44,659 nucleotides of DNA from NCBI GenBank assembly GCA_947090365.1, contig CAMUNT010000004.1:1-44659 (forward strand). The letters run 5' to 3'. This stretch comes from an uncultured Clostridia bacterium. GTDB lineage: Bacteria; Bacillota; Clostridia; Christensenellales; Borkfalkiaceae. A program made the translations under genes and the position numbers. Shown here one piece after another: positions 7,081-14,405 of the stretch. Within the stretch, counting starts at the first letter, position 1. Every line of letters starts with the position of its first letter. The notes under the pieces were generated by a model. That model worked only from the letters and a program-made list of their open reading frames with translations, was not told where the DNA came from and searched no databases.

Positions 7081-7114
7081 AAAATTTACTTCTATTCTGC
7101 GAAGTAAATTTTTG
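7081..7114 (+). terminator. Terminator after the aminotransferase gene
   Basis: A 13-bp inverted repeat (7081-7093 / 7102-7114) with an 8-nt loop and T5 at the end of the right arm. Confidence 0.8.
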
Positions 7115-7126
7115 TGAGTAGTTTTT

Positions 7127-7624
7127 ATGATAATTTTAGGGCTTGACCCCGGGCTTGCAACTATGGGCTACGGAGTGGTTGAAAAACAGAAAAACGACAA
7201 CACCGTCGCCGTAGACTACGGCGTGGTTTTAACCCCAAAGGACGAAAGTCTGCCCGTCAGGCTTGCAATGCTGGAAGAGGGTATAAACAATATTTTAAAT
7301 AAATTCAAACCCGACGAAATTGCTGTGGAAGAGCTGTTCTTTTCGAAGAATATTACTACGGGCATACCGGTAGCGCACGCCAGGGGGGTTATGCTTTTAA
7401 CCTGCATAAAGTACTGCGGAAGGCTGTACGAGTACACGCCGAACCAGATAAAGCAGTCTTTAACGGGCTACGGCAAGGCGGACAAAATTCAGATGCAGCA
7501 CGTCGTAACTTCGCTTCTGCATTTAAACAAAATTCCGCGCCCCGACGACGCCGCCGACGCGTTGGCGGTCGCGCTGTGCCACGCGCATACGTCCCGCTTC
7601 GGGAAACTCTTCGGCATTAAATAG
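7127..7624 (+). CDS. ruvC: Crossover junction endodeoxyribonuclease RuvC
   Basis: A 165-residue RuvC resolvase that cuts Holliday junctions symmetrically as a dimer during recombination repair. The RNase H-like fold is clear. The first catalytic Asp is in GLDPGLATMGYG near the N-terminus, a glutamate pair follows in AVEELFFSKN (about 65-74), and the last acidic residues are in RPDDAADALAVALCH (about 137-151). Length is normal. It heads the ruvC-ruvA-ruvB set, although a 68-bp gap containing a repeat separates it from ruvA. The start is the methionine of MIILGLDPG. Confidence 0.96.
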   Translation: MIILGLDPGLATMGYGVVEKQKNDNTVAVDYGVVLTPKDESLPVRLAMLEEGINNILNKFKPDEIAVEELFFSKNITTGIPVAHARGVMLLTCIKYCGRLYEYTPNQIKQSLTGYGKADKIQMQHVVTSLLHLNKIPRPDDAADALAVALCHAHTSRFGKLFGIK

Positions 7625-7645
7625 CACGTCATTCAAAATAAAATT

Positions 7646-7674
7646 AGTCATTCTGAGCGAAACGAAGAATCCCA
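7646..7674. repeat. Dispersed intergenic repeat between ruvC and ruvA
   Basis: The motif GTCATTCTGAGCGAAACGAA, followed by GAATCCC, fills the middle of the ruvC-ruvA gap. I recognise CATTCTGAGCGAAGCGAAGAATC-like text as a short sequence dispersed in many bacterial genomes. A related GACTGAGCGAAGCGA occurs near 130. It encodes nothing. Confidence 0.5.
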
Positions 7675-7692
7675 CAGTATAATAGGTAAAAT

Positions 7693-8283
7693 ATGTTAGG
7701 ATATATAAAAGGAAAAATTTTAAATATAACGCCCGAATACGCATTGATAGAAACTGCGGGTGGCTTAGGCTTCGAGGTGATCTGCTCGTACTCGGCGTTT
7801 TCTTCGCTTGCAAACAAAACCGAGGGCGAGCTGTACACCTATTTACAGGTAGGCGAAAACGGCGCCTCGCTTTACGGCTTTTCTTCGCAGGAAGAAAAGA
7901 ATATGTTCTTAAAGCTCATCACCGTATCTGGGGTGGGGCCCAAAATGGGCATTGCCGTTCTTTCGGGGCTCAATCCCGCCGACCTTGCAACGGCAATCGC
8001 AACCTCGGACGTTAAAAGACTTTCGTCGGTTAAGGGCTTAGGCAAGAAAACTGCGGAGCGTATCATTTTAGAGCTCCGCGAAAAGGTAACCGCACCCGCG
8101 TTGAATACGGCGGAGAAGGGGTCGCCGATACCCGTAATTTCCGACGGCGACGAAGACGCCGTCGTCGCATTAATGACCTTGGGATATTCTCGTGCCGAAA
8201 GCGAAAGGGCAATTGCCCGCGCACGCTCGCAGGGCGCAAGCTCTGTTGAAGATATTATAATGGTTGCACTTAGGGGAATGTAA
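7693..8283 (+). CDS. ruvA: Holliday junction DNA helicase subunit RuvA
   Basis: A 196-residue RuvA that binds the four-way junction and loads RuvB for branch migration. The N-terminal OB fold begins MLGYIKGKI. The two helix-hairpin-helix motifs appear as LITVSGVGPKMGIAVLSG (about 75-92) and LSSVKGLGKKTAERI (about 112-126). The C-terminal RuvB-binding domain (about 150-196) ends in an IIMVAL helix. It is followed 3 bp later by ruvB. Confidence 0.96.
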   Translation: MLGYIKGKILNITPEYALIETAGGLGFEVICSYSAFSSLANKTEGELYTYLQVGENGASLYGFSSQEEKNMFLKLITVSGVGPKMGIAVLSGLNPADLATAIATSDVKRLSSVKGLGKKTAERIILELREKVTAPALNTAEKGSPIPVISDGDEDAVVALMTLGYSRAESERAIARARSQGASSVEDIIMVALRGM

Positions 8284-8286
8284 AAT

Positions 8287-9348
8287 ATGTTTTACGACGA
8301 CGAAGAAGAATTTGACGGCGACGACAGACTTGTAAAAAGCACCAAGGGCGAATACGACGTGGAAGAAAACGTTCTGCGCCCCAAAACGCTTGAAGCATAC
8401 GTCGGTCAAAGCAAGGTCAAGGAAAATTTAAAGGTTTATATGAACGCCGCCAAAGCGAGGGGGGAAGTGCTTGAACACGTCCTTTTATACGGTGCTCCCG
8501 GTTTGGGCAAAACCACGCTTGCTCACATTATAGCAAACGAAATGGGCGGACAGCTTAAAATGACAAGCGCGCCCGCAATCGAGCGGAGCGGTGACCTCGC
8601 GGCAATACTTACGAATCTGAACGACGGCGATATTCTCTTTATCGACGAAATTCACCGCCTTAACCACAGCGTAGAAGAGATACTGTATTCCGCTATGGAG
8701 GACTACGCTCTCGACATAATAGTCGGTAAGGGTCCCAGCGCAAGAAATATCCGCTTTTCTTTAAAAAAATTTACTCTGATCGGCGCGACGACCCGCGCGG
8801 GAATGATTGCAAATCCCTTGCGCGACAGGTTCGGCATTATCTGCCGTTTAGAGATGTACACCCCCGCAGAGCTTAAAGAAATAGTTACGCGCAGCGCCAA
8901 AACGCTGAACATATCCGTAGACGGCGATGCGGCGGGCGAAATTTCAGGCCGTTCGCGCGGAACGCCGAGAATTGCAAACAGGCTTTTAAAGCGCGTGCGC
9001 GACTTTGCAACTATAAACGGCAATACAACCGTTACGGTAAACGATGCAAAATATGCGCTCGGAAAAATGGAAATAGACGGGCTGGGGCTTGACGAAATAG
9101 ACAGAAGTCTTTTGCGCGCAATGATAGAAAAGTTTGACGGAAAGCCCGTCGGGCTTGAAACTCTTGCCGCAACCGTCAACGAGGACGCAGGCACTATCGA
9201 GGACGTATACGAGCCGTACCTTTTACAGCTCGGCTTTATTGCCCGCACTCCGCGCGGAAGAATGATACTCCGCGGCGGTTACGAGCATTTAGGCTACAAA
9301 TTGACCGAAAAACAGAAACAACAGCTTTCATTATTTGACAAAGATTGA
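8287..9348 (+). CDS. ruvB: Holliday junction DNA helicase subunit RuvB
   Basis: A 353-residue AAA+ ATPase that drives branch migration with RuvA. It has Walker A GAPGLGKTTLA (about 70-80), Walker B FIDEIHRL (about 118-125), sensor 1 IGATTRAG (about 164-171) and the C-terminal winged helix that contacts DNA (RTPRGR, near 320). An acidic N-terminal leader (FYDDEEEFDGDD) precedes the usual RPKTLEAYVGQ motif; such variable leaders are common. The stop is followed after 1 bp by the queA start. Confidence 0.96.
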   Translation: MFYDDEEEFDGDDRLVKSTKGEYDVEENVLRPKTLEAYVGQSKVKENLKVYMNAAKARGEVLEHVLLYGAPGLGKTTLAHIIANEMGGQLKMTSAPAIERSGDLAAILTNLNDGDILFIDEIHRLNHSVEEILYSAMEDYALDIIVGKGPSARNIRFSLKKFTLIGATTRAGMIANPLRDRFGIICRLEMYTPAELKEIVTRSAKTLNISVDGDAAGEISGRSRGTPRIANRLLKRVRDFATINGNTTVTVNDAKYALGKMEIDGLGLDEIDRSLLRAMIEKFDGKPVGLETLAATVNEDAGTIEDVYEPYLLQLGFIARTPRGRMILRGGYEHLGYKLTEKQKQQLSLFDKD

Positions 9349-9349
9349 T

Positions 9350-10375
9350 ATGCAGTATTTAAAGAGTGATTTTTACTATGATTTACCCGAAGAACTGATT
9401 GCCCAGACGCCCGCCGACCCGCGCGACTCGTCAAGGCTTTTGGTTTACAACAGGGAAACGAAACGAATAGAACACAAAATATTCAGGGACATCGTCGGCT
9501 ATCTGAATAAGGGCGACGTCCTCGTCGTAAACAACACGAAAGTACTTCCCGCAAGGCTGTACGCGCATACCGCCAACGGCGGAGCGGTGGAAATTCTGCT
9601 TTTGAAAAGGCTTGACAGGGAGACCTGGGAAGTGCTTGTAAAACCGGGGAAGAAATGCAAAATAGGAACCGTCCTCACCGTATCCGACGGGCTTTCTCTT
9701 ATCGTAGAGGGTGTTACCGACAGCGGTGAGAGGATAGTTAAATTCCGTTACGAGGGAGTATTCGAAGAAATTCTGGACAGGGTAGGCAATATGCCCCTCC
9801 CGCCGTACATAAAGAAAAAGCTTGAAGACAGAAACCGCTATCAGACCGTTTATGCAAAAACCGACGGCTCGGCGGCGGCGCCCACTGCGGGGCTTCATTT
9901 TACCCCTAAGCTTTTACGGCAAATAAAGGGGGCGGGCGTTGAGGTTGCGGAAGTACTTCTTCACGTCGGGTTAGGCACCTTCCGTCCCGTTAAGGAGGAC
10001 GTAATTACCGACCATAAAATGCACTCGGAATACTACGAGGTAGGCGAAGAAGCTGCCGAAACAATAAACAGAGCCAAGCGCGAGGGCAGGCGTATAATCG
10101 CGGTCGGAACGACTTCCGTTCGCACCCTTGAAAGCGTTGCCGACGAAAACGGGTTTATAAAGCCCTGCAAGGGCAACACAGAAATTTTTATTTATCCTCC
10201 ATACAAATTTAAATGTGTCGACGCGCTCGTAACTAATTTCCACCTTCCCGAAAGCACGCTTATTATGCTTGTGTCCGCAATGACTGGCAGGGAAGAAATT
10301 CTGTCCGTTTACAAAACGGCGGTCGAGGAAAAGTATCGCTTCTTCTCGTTCGGCGACGCGATGATGGTCTTATAA
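9350..10375 (+). CDS. queA: S-adenosylmethionine:tRNA ribosyltransferase-isomerase QueA
   Basis: A 341-residue QueA, which transfers the ribosyl moiety of S-adenosylmethionine to preQ1 in tRNA to make epoxyqueuosine. Family blocks seen: DFYYDLPEELIAQTPADPRD at the N-terminus, VVNNTKVLPARL (about 57-68), GSAAAPTAGLHFT (about 168-180) and VTNFHLPESTLIMLVSA (about 294-310). I chose ATG 9350 over an upstream TTG because QueA proteins begin just before this DFYYDLPE motif; the site follows the ruvB stop by one base. It works with tgt downstream, though a 175-bp gap with an inserted-looking segment separates them. Confidence 0.95.
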   Translation: MQYLKSDFYYDLPEELIAQTPADPRDSSRLLVYNRETKRIEHKIFRDIVGYLNKGDVLVVNNTKVLPARLYAHTANGGAVEILLLKRLDRETWEVLVKPGKKCKIGTVLTVSDGLSLIVEGVTDSGERIVKFRYEGVFEEILDRVGNMPLPPYIKKKLEDRNRYQTVYAKTDGSAAAPTAGLHFTPKLLRQIKGAGVEVAEVLLHVGLGTFRPVKEDVITDHKMHSEYYEVGEEAAETINRAKREGRRIIAVGTTSVRTLESVADENGFIKPCKGNTEIFIYPPYKFKCVDALVTNFHLPESTLIMLVSAMTGREEILSVYKTAVEEKYRFFSFGDAMMVL

Positions 10376-10519
10376 CCGTCGAAATACGGCGTTGCGCTGC
10401 GGCAACCCTCAGTCATTTACGCTAAGTAAACTCCTTTGGGCTTTCCTCGCGCGTCTTGTCTTTCTCGGTTCTAAGTCCCTCATATCCTGTCTCCCGTGCA
10501 AATGCGGGACGCGATGATG
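10355..10519. repeat. Inserted-looking segment flanked by a 12-bp direct repeat
   Basis: GACGCGATGATG occurs at the very end of queA (10355-10366) and again at 10508-10519. The 141 bp between contain the end of queA and a non-coding stretch with the inverted motif GTTGC/GCAAC (about 10393-10407) and a text of the type CCCTCAGTCATTTACGC. The sequence after the second copy (ATTGTATAAG) resembles that after the first (GTCTTATAAC). This looks like a tail duplication caused by a small repeat element. Confidence 0.5.
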
Positions 10520-10550
10520 ATTGTATAAGTATTTATAATAAAGGTTACAT

Positions 10551-11672
10551 ATGTCAAAATATTTTTCTTACGAAATACAGCATATAGATAAACACACAGG
10601 CGCGCGCGCGGGAGTTTTTCATACCCCGCACGGCGATGTTTTAACGCCCGTATATATGCCCGTCGGCACTCAGGCGACGGTAAAGGGCGTGCTTCCGAGA
10701 GATTTAAAGGAAGCGGGTTCGTCGATAATTCTTTCGAATACCTATCACCTGTATATCCGCCCCGGCGACGGGCTCGTCAAAAAAGCGGGCGGTCTGCACG
10801 CATTTATGAACTGGGACGGACCTATTTTAACGGATAGCGGAGGCTTTCAGGTATTTTCTTTGACAAAGTTGAACAAAATCACTGACGAGGGCGTCGTATT
10901 CAATTCCCACGTAGACGGGTCTAAGCATCTTTTCACTCCCGAAAAAGTAATGTCTATCGAGGAAAATCTGGGTGCGGATATTATTATGCAGTTCGACCAG
11001 TGCAGTGAATACGGTTACACTCACGAACAGGCAAAGCAGGCTATGGAGCGTACCGACAGCTGGCTTAAACGCTGTATCGACGCGAAAACCCGCGAAGATC
11101 AGGCGCTTTTTCCCATAGTTCAGGGTAATTTCTACGACGATTTGCGTCTTGAAAGTTTAAAGCGCGCAAAGCCGTTCGCTACCGACGGTATTGCGATAGG
11201 CGGACTTTCCGTAGGCGAACCCAAGATACGGATGTACGAAATTTTGGATTTAATCCGTCCGCATCTCCCCGAAAGCGTTCCCAGATATTTAATGGGCGTC
11301 GGCAGTCCCGACTGTCTTATCGAGGGGGTAAAGCGCGGGGTGGATATGTTCGACTGCGTGCTTGCAACGCGTATCGCGCGCAACGGTACGGCGTTCACCT
11401 CTAAGGGAAAAGTGGTTGTCCGCAACGGTAAGTACCGCGAGGATTTCTCGCCTTTGGATGAAAACTGTAACTGTTACTGTTGCAAAAACTATACAAAAGC
11501 TTATTTAAGGCATCTAATAAACGTCGGTGAAATGCTTTCCGCTATGCTTTTAAGTCTGCACAATATCACTTTCCTGCATAAATTAATGCGCGATATGCGC
11601 GAAGCGATTTTCGCGGACAGCTTAACGGATTTTGCAAACGGTTTCTATGCCAAGTACGGCGATTTCAATTAA
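10551..11672 (+). CDS. tgt: tRNA-guanine transglycosylase (queuine/preQ1)
   Basis: A 373-residue Tgt that exchanges guanine 34 of GUN-anticodon tRNAs (Asp, Asn, His, Tyr) for preQ1. The active-site DSGGFQ motif lies at 95-100, with Asp95 in the place of the general acid/base. The nucleophilic Asp268 lies in GVDMFDC. The structural zinc site is Cys306, Cys308 and Cys311 plus the His in YLRHL further on. The length is normal. AAGG at 10541-10544 precedes the ATG. It partners with queA upstream. No queuosine precursor genes are in the window. Confidence 0.96.
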   Translation: MSKYFSYEIQHIDKHTGARAGVFHTPHGDVLTPVYMPVGTQATVKGVLPRDLKEAGSSIILSNTYHLYIRPGDGLVKKAGGLHAFMNWDGPILTDSGGFQVFSLTKLNKITDEGVVFNSHVDGSKHLFTPEKVMSIEENLGADIIMQFDQCSEYGYTHEQAKQAMERTDSWLKRCIDAKTREDQALFPIVQGNFYDDLRLESLKRAKPFATDGIAIGGLSVGEPKIRMYEILDLIRPHLPESVPRYLMGVGSPDCLIEGVKRGVDMFDCVLATRIARNGTAFTSKGKVVVRNGKYREDFSPLDENCNCYCCKNYTKAYLRHLINVGEMLSAMLLSLHNITFLHKLMRDMREAIFADSLTDFANGFYAKYGDFN

Positions 11673-11719
11673 ATTTAAGTGAAAGTTTAGTGTAATTGCC
11701 CCAAACGGCAAAAAAACGC

Positions 11720-11748
11720 TTGCCAAAAAAATGCAAATAAGATATAGT
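11720..11748 (+). promoter_or_regulatory. Promoter of yajC
   Basis: TTGCCA (11720-11725), a 17-bp spacer and TATAGT (11743-11748). The ATG is 30 nt further on, with a Shine-Dalgarno sequence between. Confidence 0.7.
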
Positions 11749-11778
11749 TGAGAAAATAAATAATTGGAGAGTAAAGTA

Positions 11779-12267
11779 ATGTTCAGTAATCTTTTGGACG
11801 CAACTCAGATTTCTACTTATATAATTTTAGGCGTTCTCGTCGTTGCGATAATCGTAATGTTCGTATTTTCAAGCAGGCGCCGTAAAAAGCAGGAAGAAGA
11901 AGCAAAAAATTTAATCGATTCGGTTAAACCCGGCAACAAAGTTAAGACTATCGGCGGTATCTGCGGAATAGTTGTCGAAGTGGACCAGGAAGAAAACACT
12001 TTCGTTCTGGAAACGGGAACGGAGCAGTCGGGTAAGTGCTTCATCAAGTTCGACAAGCAGGCTATCTATCAGACGGATGCGGTTGTTGAGAAAGCGACTC
12101 CCGCAAGCACCGAGGCGGAAGTTGCAGAAGAAACGCTTGCGGAAGAGGGTGAAGTTAAACCTGAGGAAGCGGTTGTAGCGGAAACGGCAGTCGAAGAAAC
12201 GCCCGCAGAAGAACCCAACGAACAAGCTCCCGCAAAGAAATCTTCCAAAAAGAGCAAAAAGAACTAA
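11779..12267 (+). CDS. yajC: Preprotein translocase subunit YajC, long acidic tail
   Basis: A 162-residue YajC, a single-span inner-membrane protein of the SecDF-YajC accessory complex. One membrane helix (about 12-30) is followed by the basic RRRKKQEEE stretch and the conserved PGNKVKTIGGICGIV segment (about 52-66). The C-terminal 60 residues are an Ala/Glu/Val-rich low-complexity tail ending in a Lys/Ser cluster (KKSSKKSKK), longer than in the plain family of about 90-110 residues. ATG 11779 is preferred over an in-frame TTG at 11764 because GGAGAG (11766-11771) sits at the right distance. SecD and secF lie downstream beyond the SCIFF locus. Confidence 0.92.
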   Translation: MFSNLLDATQISTYIILGVLVVAIIVMFVFSSRRRKKQEEEAKNLIDSVKPGNKVKTIGGICGIVVEVDQEENTFVLETGTEQSGKCFIKFDKQAIYQTDAVVEKATPASTEAEVAEETLAEEGEVKPEEAVVAETAVEETPAEEPNEQAPAKKSSKKSKKN

Positions 12268-12273
12268 TAAATC

Positions 12274-12309
12274 AAAAAACCTCCGCATAGATTAAAGCGG
12301 AGGTTTTTT
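12274..12309 (+). terminator. Terminator/attenuator that includes the next gene's ribosome-binding site
   Basis: A perfect 13-bp stem (12274-12286 / 12297-12309) ends in T7, right after yajC. The 3' arm contains GGAGG (12299-12303), 7 nt before the ATG at 12311. Folding would therefore both terminate transcription and hide the Shine-Dalgarno sequence of the next gene. Confidence 0.85.
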
Positions 12310-12310
12310 T

Positions 12311-12679
12311 ATGCGCAAAAACATATTTCAGATAGTTAAAGCTTCGTCGGCGTCGGTTATCGTATCCTTGCTGTTCGTACTTATATTTACGCTGATAATT
12401 CAGCTTTTCAGCCTGCCGCTCGGTGCGGTAAAACCGGTAAATCAGGTTTTCAAAATTTTGTCGATAGCAATCGGCGGGCTTATTTTTATCCGCGGCGATA
12501 AGGGCTGGTTAAAGGGAATAATATACGGATTTATCGCAGTGATAGTCACGTATCTTTTATACGGTGCAATTTCTCATTCGCTTTCAATCAGCTGGAAGTT
12601 TGCAATCGAAATACTTTTAGGCGTGGCAAGCGGTGCGATAAGCGGGATAATTGCCGTCAATATAAAAAAGAACGCGTAA
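12311..12679 (+). CDS. TIGR04086-like small membrane protein
   Basis: A 122-residue, strongly hydrophobic protein with about four predicted membrane helices (roughly 10-32, 42-60, 68-88 and 95-118). The N-terminus is short and basic, and the IIAVNIKKN C-terminus is cytoplasm-like. It resembles the TIGR04086 family of Clostridia and Bacilli, whose function is unknown. The family call is from memory of its layout and its position after yajC, so it is moderate. The start codon lies 1 nt after the T-run of a terminator hairpin and its ribosome-binding site is in the hairpin stem, which implies conditional expression. The next transcript (scfA) has its own promoter. Confidence 0.75.
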   Translation: MRKNIFQIVKASSASVIVSLLFVLIFTLIIQLFSLPLGAVKPVNQVFKILSIAIGGLIFIRGDKGWLKGIIYGFIAVIVTYLLYGAISHSLSISWKFAIEILLGVASGAISGIIAVNIKKNA

Positions 12680-12711
12680 CTGCATATTTCGAATTAAACC
12701 GTTAAAATCAC

Positions 12712-12740
12712 TTGATTTTTTTATTGCCGTACATTATAAT
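12712..12740 (+). promoter_or_regulatory. Promoter of the SCIFF peptide gene
   Basis: TTGATT (12712-12717), a 17-bp spacer and a perfect TATAAT (12735-12740). About 37 nt later comes the ATG at 12778, with the strong Shine-Dalgarno sequence AAGGAG at 12762-12767. Confidence 0.8.
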
Positions 12741-12777
12741 TGTATTCGTAATAATAGATTTAAGGAGATTATTCTAT

Positions 12778-12939
12778 ATGATTAAAACGGTTTCAACTCC
12801 ACGTGAAAAGAAAGTAACCGGGTGCGGAGAATGCAGAAGCACCTGCCAGTCGGCCTGTAAGACCAGCTGTACTGTCGGCAACCAGAGCTGCGAAAGAGTT
12901 ACAAGAGAACAAAATCCCGAAAAAGTTAATAAAAATTAA
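12778..12939 (+). CDS. scfA: Six-cysteine SCIFF peptide precursor (ranthipeptide)
   Basis: A 53-residue precursor of the SCIFF family of ribosomally made, thioether-bridged peptides found across Clostridia. Its six cysteines are at 16, 19, 23, 27, 31 and 38, in the near-canonical core CGECRSTCQSACKTSCTVGN. In studied relatives the partner radical-SAM enzyme joins Cys to nearby residues such as Thr. The leader is short and the tail after Cys38 is charged. ATG 12778 is chosen over a longer reading because of AAGGAG 10 nt upstream and because SCIFF peptides begin this way. The maturase gene follows at once. The biological role of SCIFF peptides is not established. Confidence 0.95.
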   Translation: MIKTVSTPREKKVTGCGECRSTCQSACKTSCTVGNQSCERVTREQNPEKVNKN

Positions 12940-12945
12940 GTGAGT

Positions 12946-12970
12946 AAGGGGCAGGTAAACTGCTCCTTTT
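12946..12970 (+). terminator. Weak terminator between scfA and scfB
   Basis: A 9-bp stem (12946-12954 / 12960-12968) with one G-T pair, a 5-nt loop and T4. It sits 7 bp after the scfA stop. Its moderate strength fits partial termination, giving more peptide message than maturase message. Confidence 0.65.
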
Positions 12971-13004
12971 AACTATAATAAATACTTTTTCGGCGTTGAG
13001 AGAT

Positions 13005-14327
13005 ATGGTACATATTTTTAATTTCAAAAATTACAACTACATATACGATTCGGGAAGCGGAAGCCTGCACGAGTGCGATAAGGACACCGCGGATTATTTA
13101 AAAGCTAAGTGCGAGGGCGGAGTTATGCCCCGGCTTTCAGCCGCAAAAATTGCCGAAATCGAAGCTGACGTTCAGGCTCTTAAAGAAAAGGGTCTGCTTT
13201 TTGCAGAGGAGGTAAAAACCGCGCCGATTAAATCGGACGAGGTCAAGGCGCTTTGCCTTCATATCTGTCACGATTGCAATCTACGTTGCCGTTACTGCTT
13301 TGCCGACGAAGGGGCGTACCACGCCGAGCGTGAATTTATGAGCCTTGAAACGGCGAAAACGGCAATCGACTTTCTGCTTAAAAACAGCGGGAACCGCAGG
13401 GTACTTGAAGTCGATTTTTTCGGCGGCGAACCTTTAATGTGTCTTGATACGGTAAAAAAGGTTGTTGCGTACGCGAAGGAAGAGGGCGCAAAAGCCGGCA
13501 AAAAGTTTTTGTTCACCACAACGACTAACGCTCTTTTATTGGACGATGACGCGATTGACTTTTTTAACCGCGAAATGGAAAACGTTGTTTTGAGCATAGA
13601 CGGCAGAAAAGAAGTTCACGACGCAATCCGAAAAACCAAAAACGGTAAGGGTAGCTTCGATCTGATTATCGGAAAAATCAAGAAGTTCGTCCGTTCCCGC
13701 GGTGATAAGCATTACTACGTCCGCGGAACCTTCACTTCCAAAAATACCGACTTTTCGAAGGACGTGATTTTCCTTGCGGAAAACGGCTTCGACAGTATTT
13801 CTATGGAGCCCGTTGTAACTGATATAGACGACCTTGCGATAAAAGACGAACATCTCGGCGTTATATGCGACGAGTACGAAACGCTTTGCGACGAGTATCT
13901 CGATAAGCACAAGAGGGGCGAAGGGTTCAATTTCTTCCACTTCAATATCGACCTGGAGGGGGGGACCTGCCTTCAAAAGCGTGTTTCCGCGTGCGGTGCG
14001 GGCAACGAATACTTTTCGGTTGTACCCAACGGCGATATATATCCCTGCCACCAGTTTGCGGGCGATAAAAGCTTTTTAATGGGCAACGTCAAAGAAGGTA
14101 TCGTAAGGAAGGACGTCCGCAAAAGCTTTGCAGAAAACAGCCTTTTTACGCGTGAAGACTGCGATAAATGTTTTGCGAAATTTATATGCAGCGGCGGTTG
14201 CAGTGCAAACAACTACAATTTTATGGGCGACGTCAACAAGCCCTATCCGGTGACCTGCGCAATGATGAAAAAGCGTATCGAATGCGGTATGCACGCATTG
14301 GCGCGCAAAAAAGACGATAAAAATTAA
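13005..14327 (+). CDS. scfB: Radical SAM SCIFF peptide maturase
   Basis: A 440-residue radical-SAM/SPASM enzyme that installs thioether bridges in the SCIFF peptide. The radical SAM cluster motif is Cys91-Cys95-Cys98 (CNLRCRYC). The N-terminal segment (about 1-75) looks like a RiPP recognition element. The C-terminal SPASM region carries many cysteines, including CGAGNEYFSVVPNGDIYPC (about 331-349) and CDKCFAKFICSGGC (about 386-399), for auxiliary iron-sulfur clusters. I prefer ATG 13005 to a TTG at 12996, because family members begin close to the IFNF segment. It is adjacent to its substrate gene and upstream of secD. Confidence 0.94.
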   Translation: MVHIFNFKNYNYIYDSGSGSLHECDKDTADYLKAKCEGGVMPRLSAAKIAEIEADVQALKEKGLLFAEEVKTAPIKSDEVKALCLHICHDCNLRCRYCFADEGAYHAEREFMSLETAKTAIDFLLKNSGNRRVLEVDFFGGEPLMCLDTVKKVVAYAKEEGAKAGKKFLFTTTTNALLLDDDAIDFFNREMENVVLSIDGRKEVHDAIRKTKNGKGSFDLIIGKIKKFVRSRGDKHYYVRGTFTSKNTDFSKDVIFLAENGFDSISMEPVVTDIDDLAIKDEHLGVICDEYETLCDEYLDKHKRGEGFNFFHFNIDLEGGTCLQKRVSACGAGNEYFSVVPNGDIYPCHQFAGDKSFLMGNVKEGIVRKDVRKSFAENSLFTREDCDKCFAKFICSGGCSANNYNFMGDVNKPYPVTCAMMKKRIECGMHALARKKDDKN

Positions 14328-14344
14328 AAAAAGACTATAATTAA

Positions 14345-14373
14345 TTGACGGAAAAAATTTTTTACTATATAAT
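14345..14373 (+). promoter_or_regulatory. Promoter of secD-secF
   Basis: TTGACG (14345-14350), a 17-bp spacer and TATAAT (14368-14373). The ATG is 32 nt on, with TAGGAG about 10 nt upstream of it. secDF can therefore be expressed separately from scfAB. Confidence 0.78.
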
Positions 14374-14405
14374 GTAGTAGTTAAAATACGGTTAGGAGTA
14401 AATAA

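Noticed and set aside
11695..11778. Regulatory RNA in the A-rich gap between tgt and yajC
   Set aside because: Only a normal promoter and ribosome-binding site are visible; no stable stem was found.
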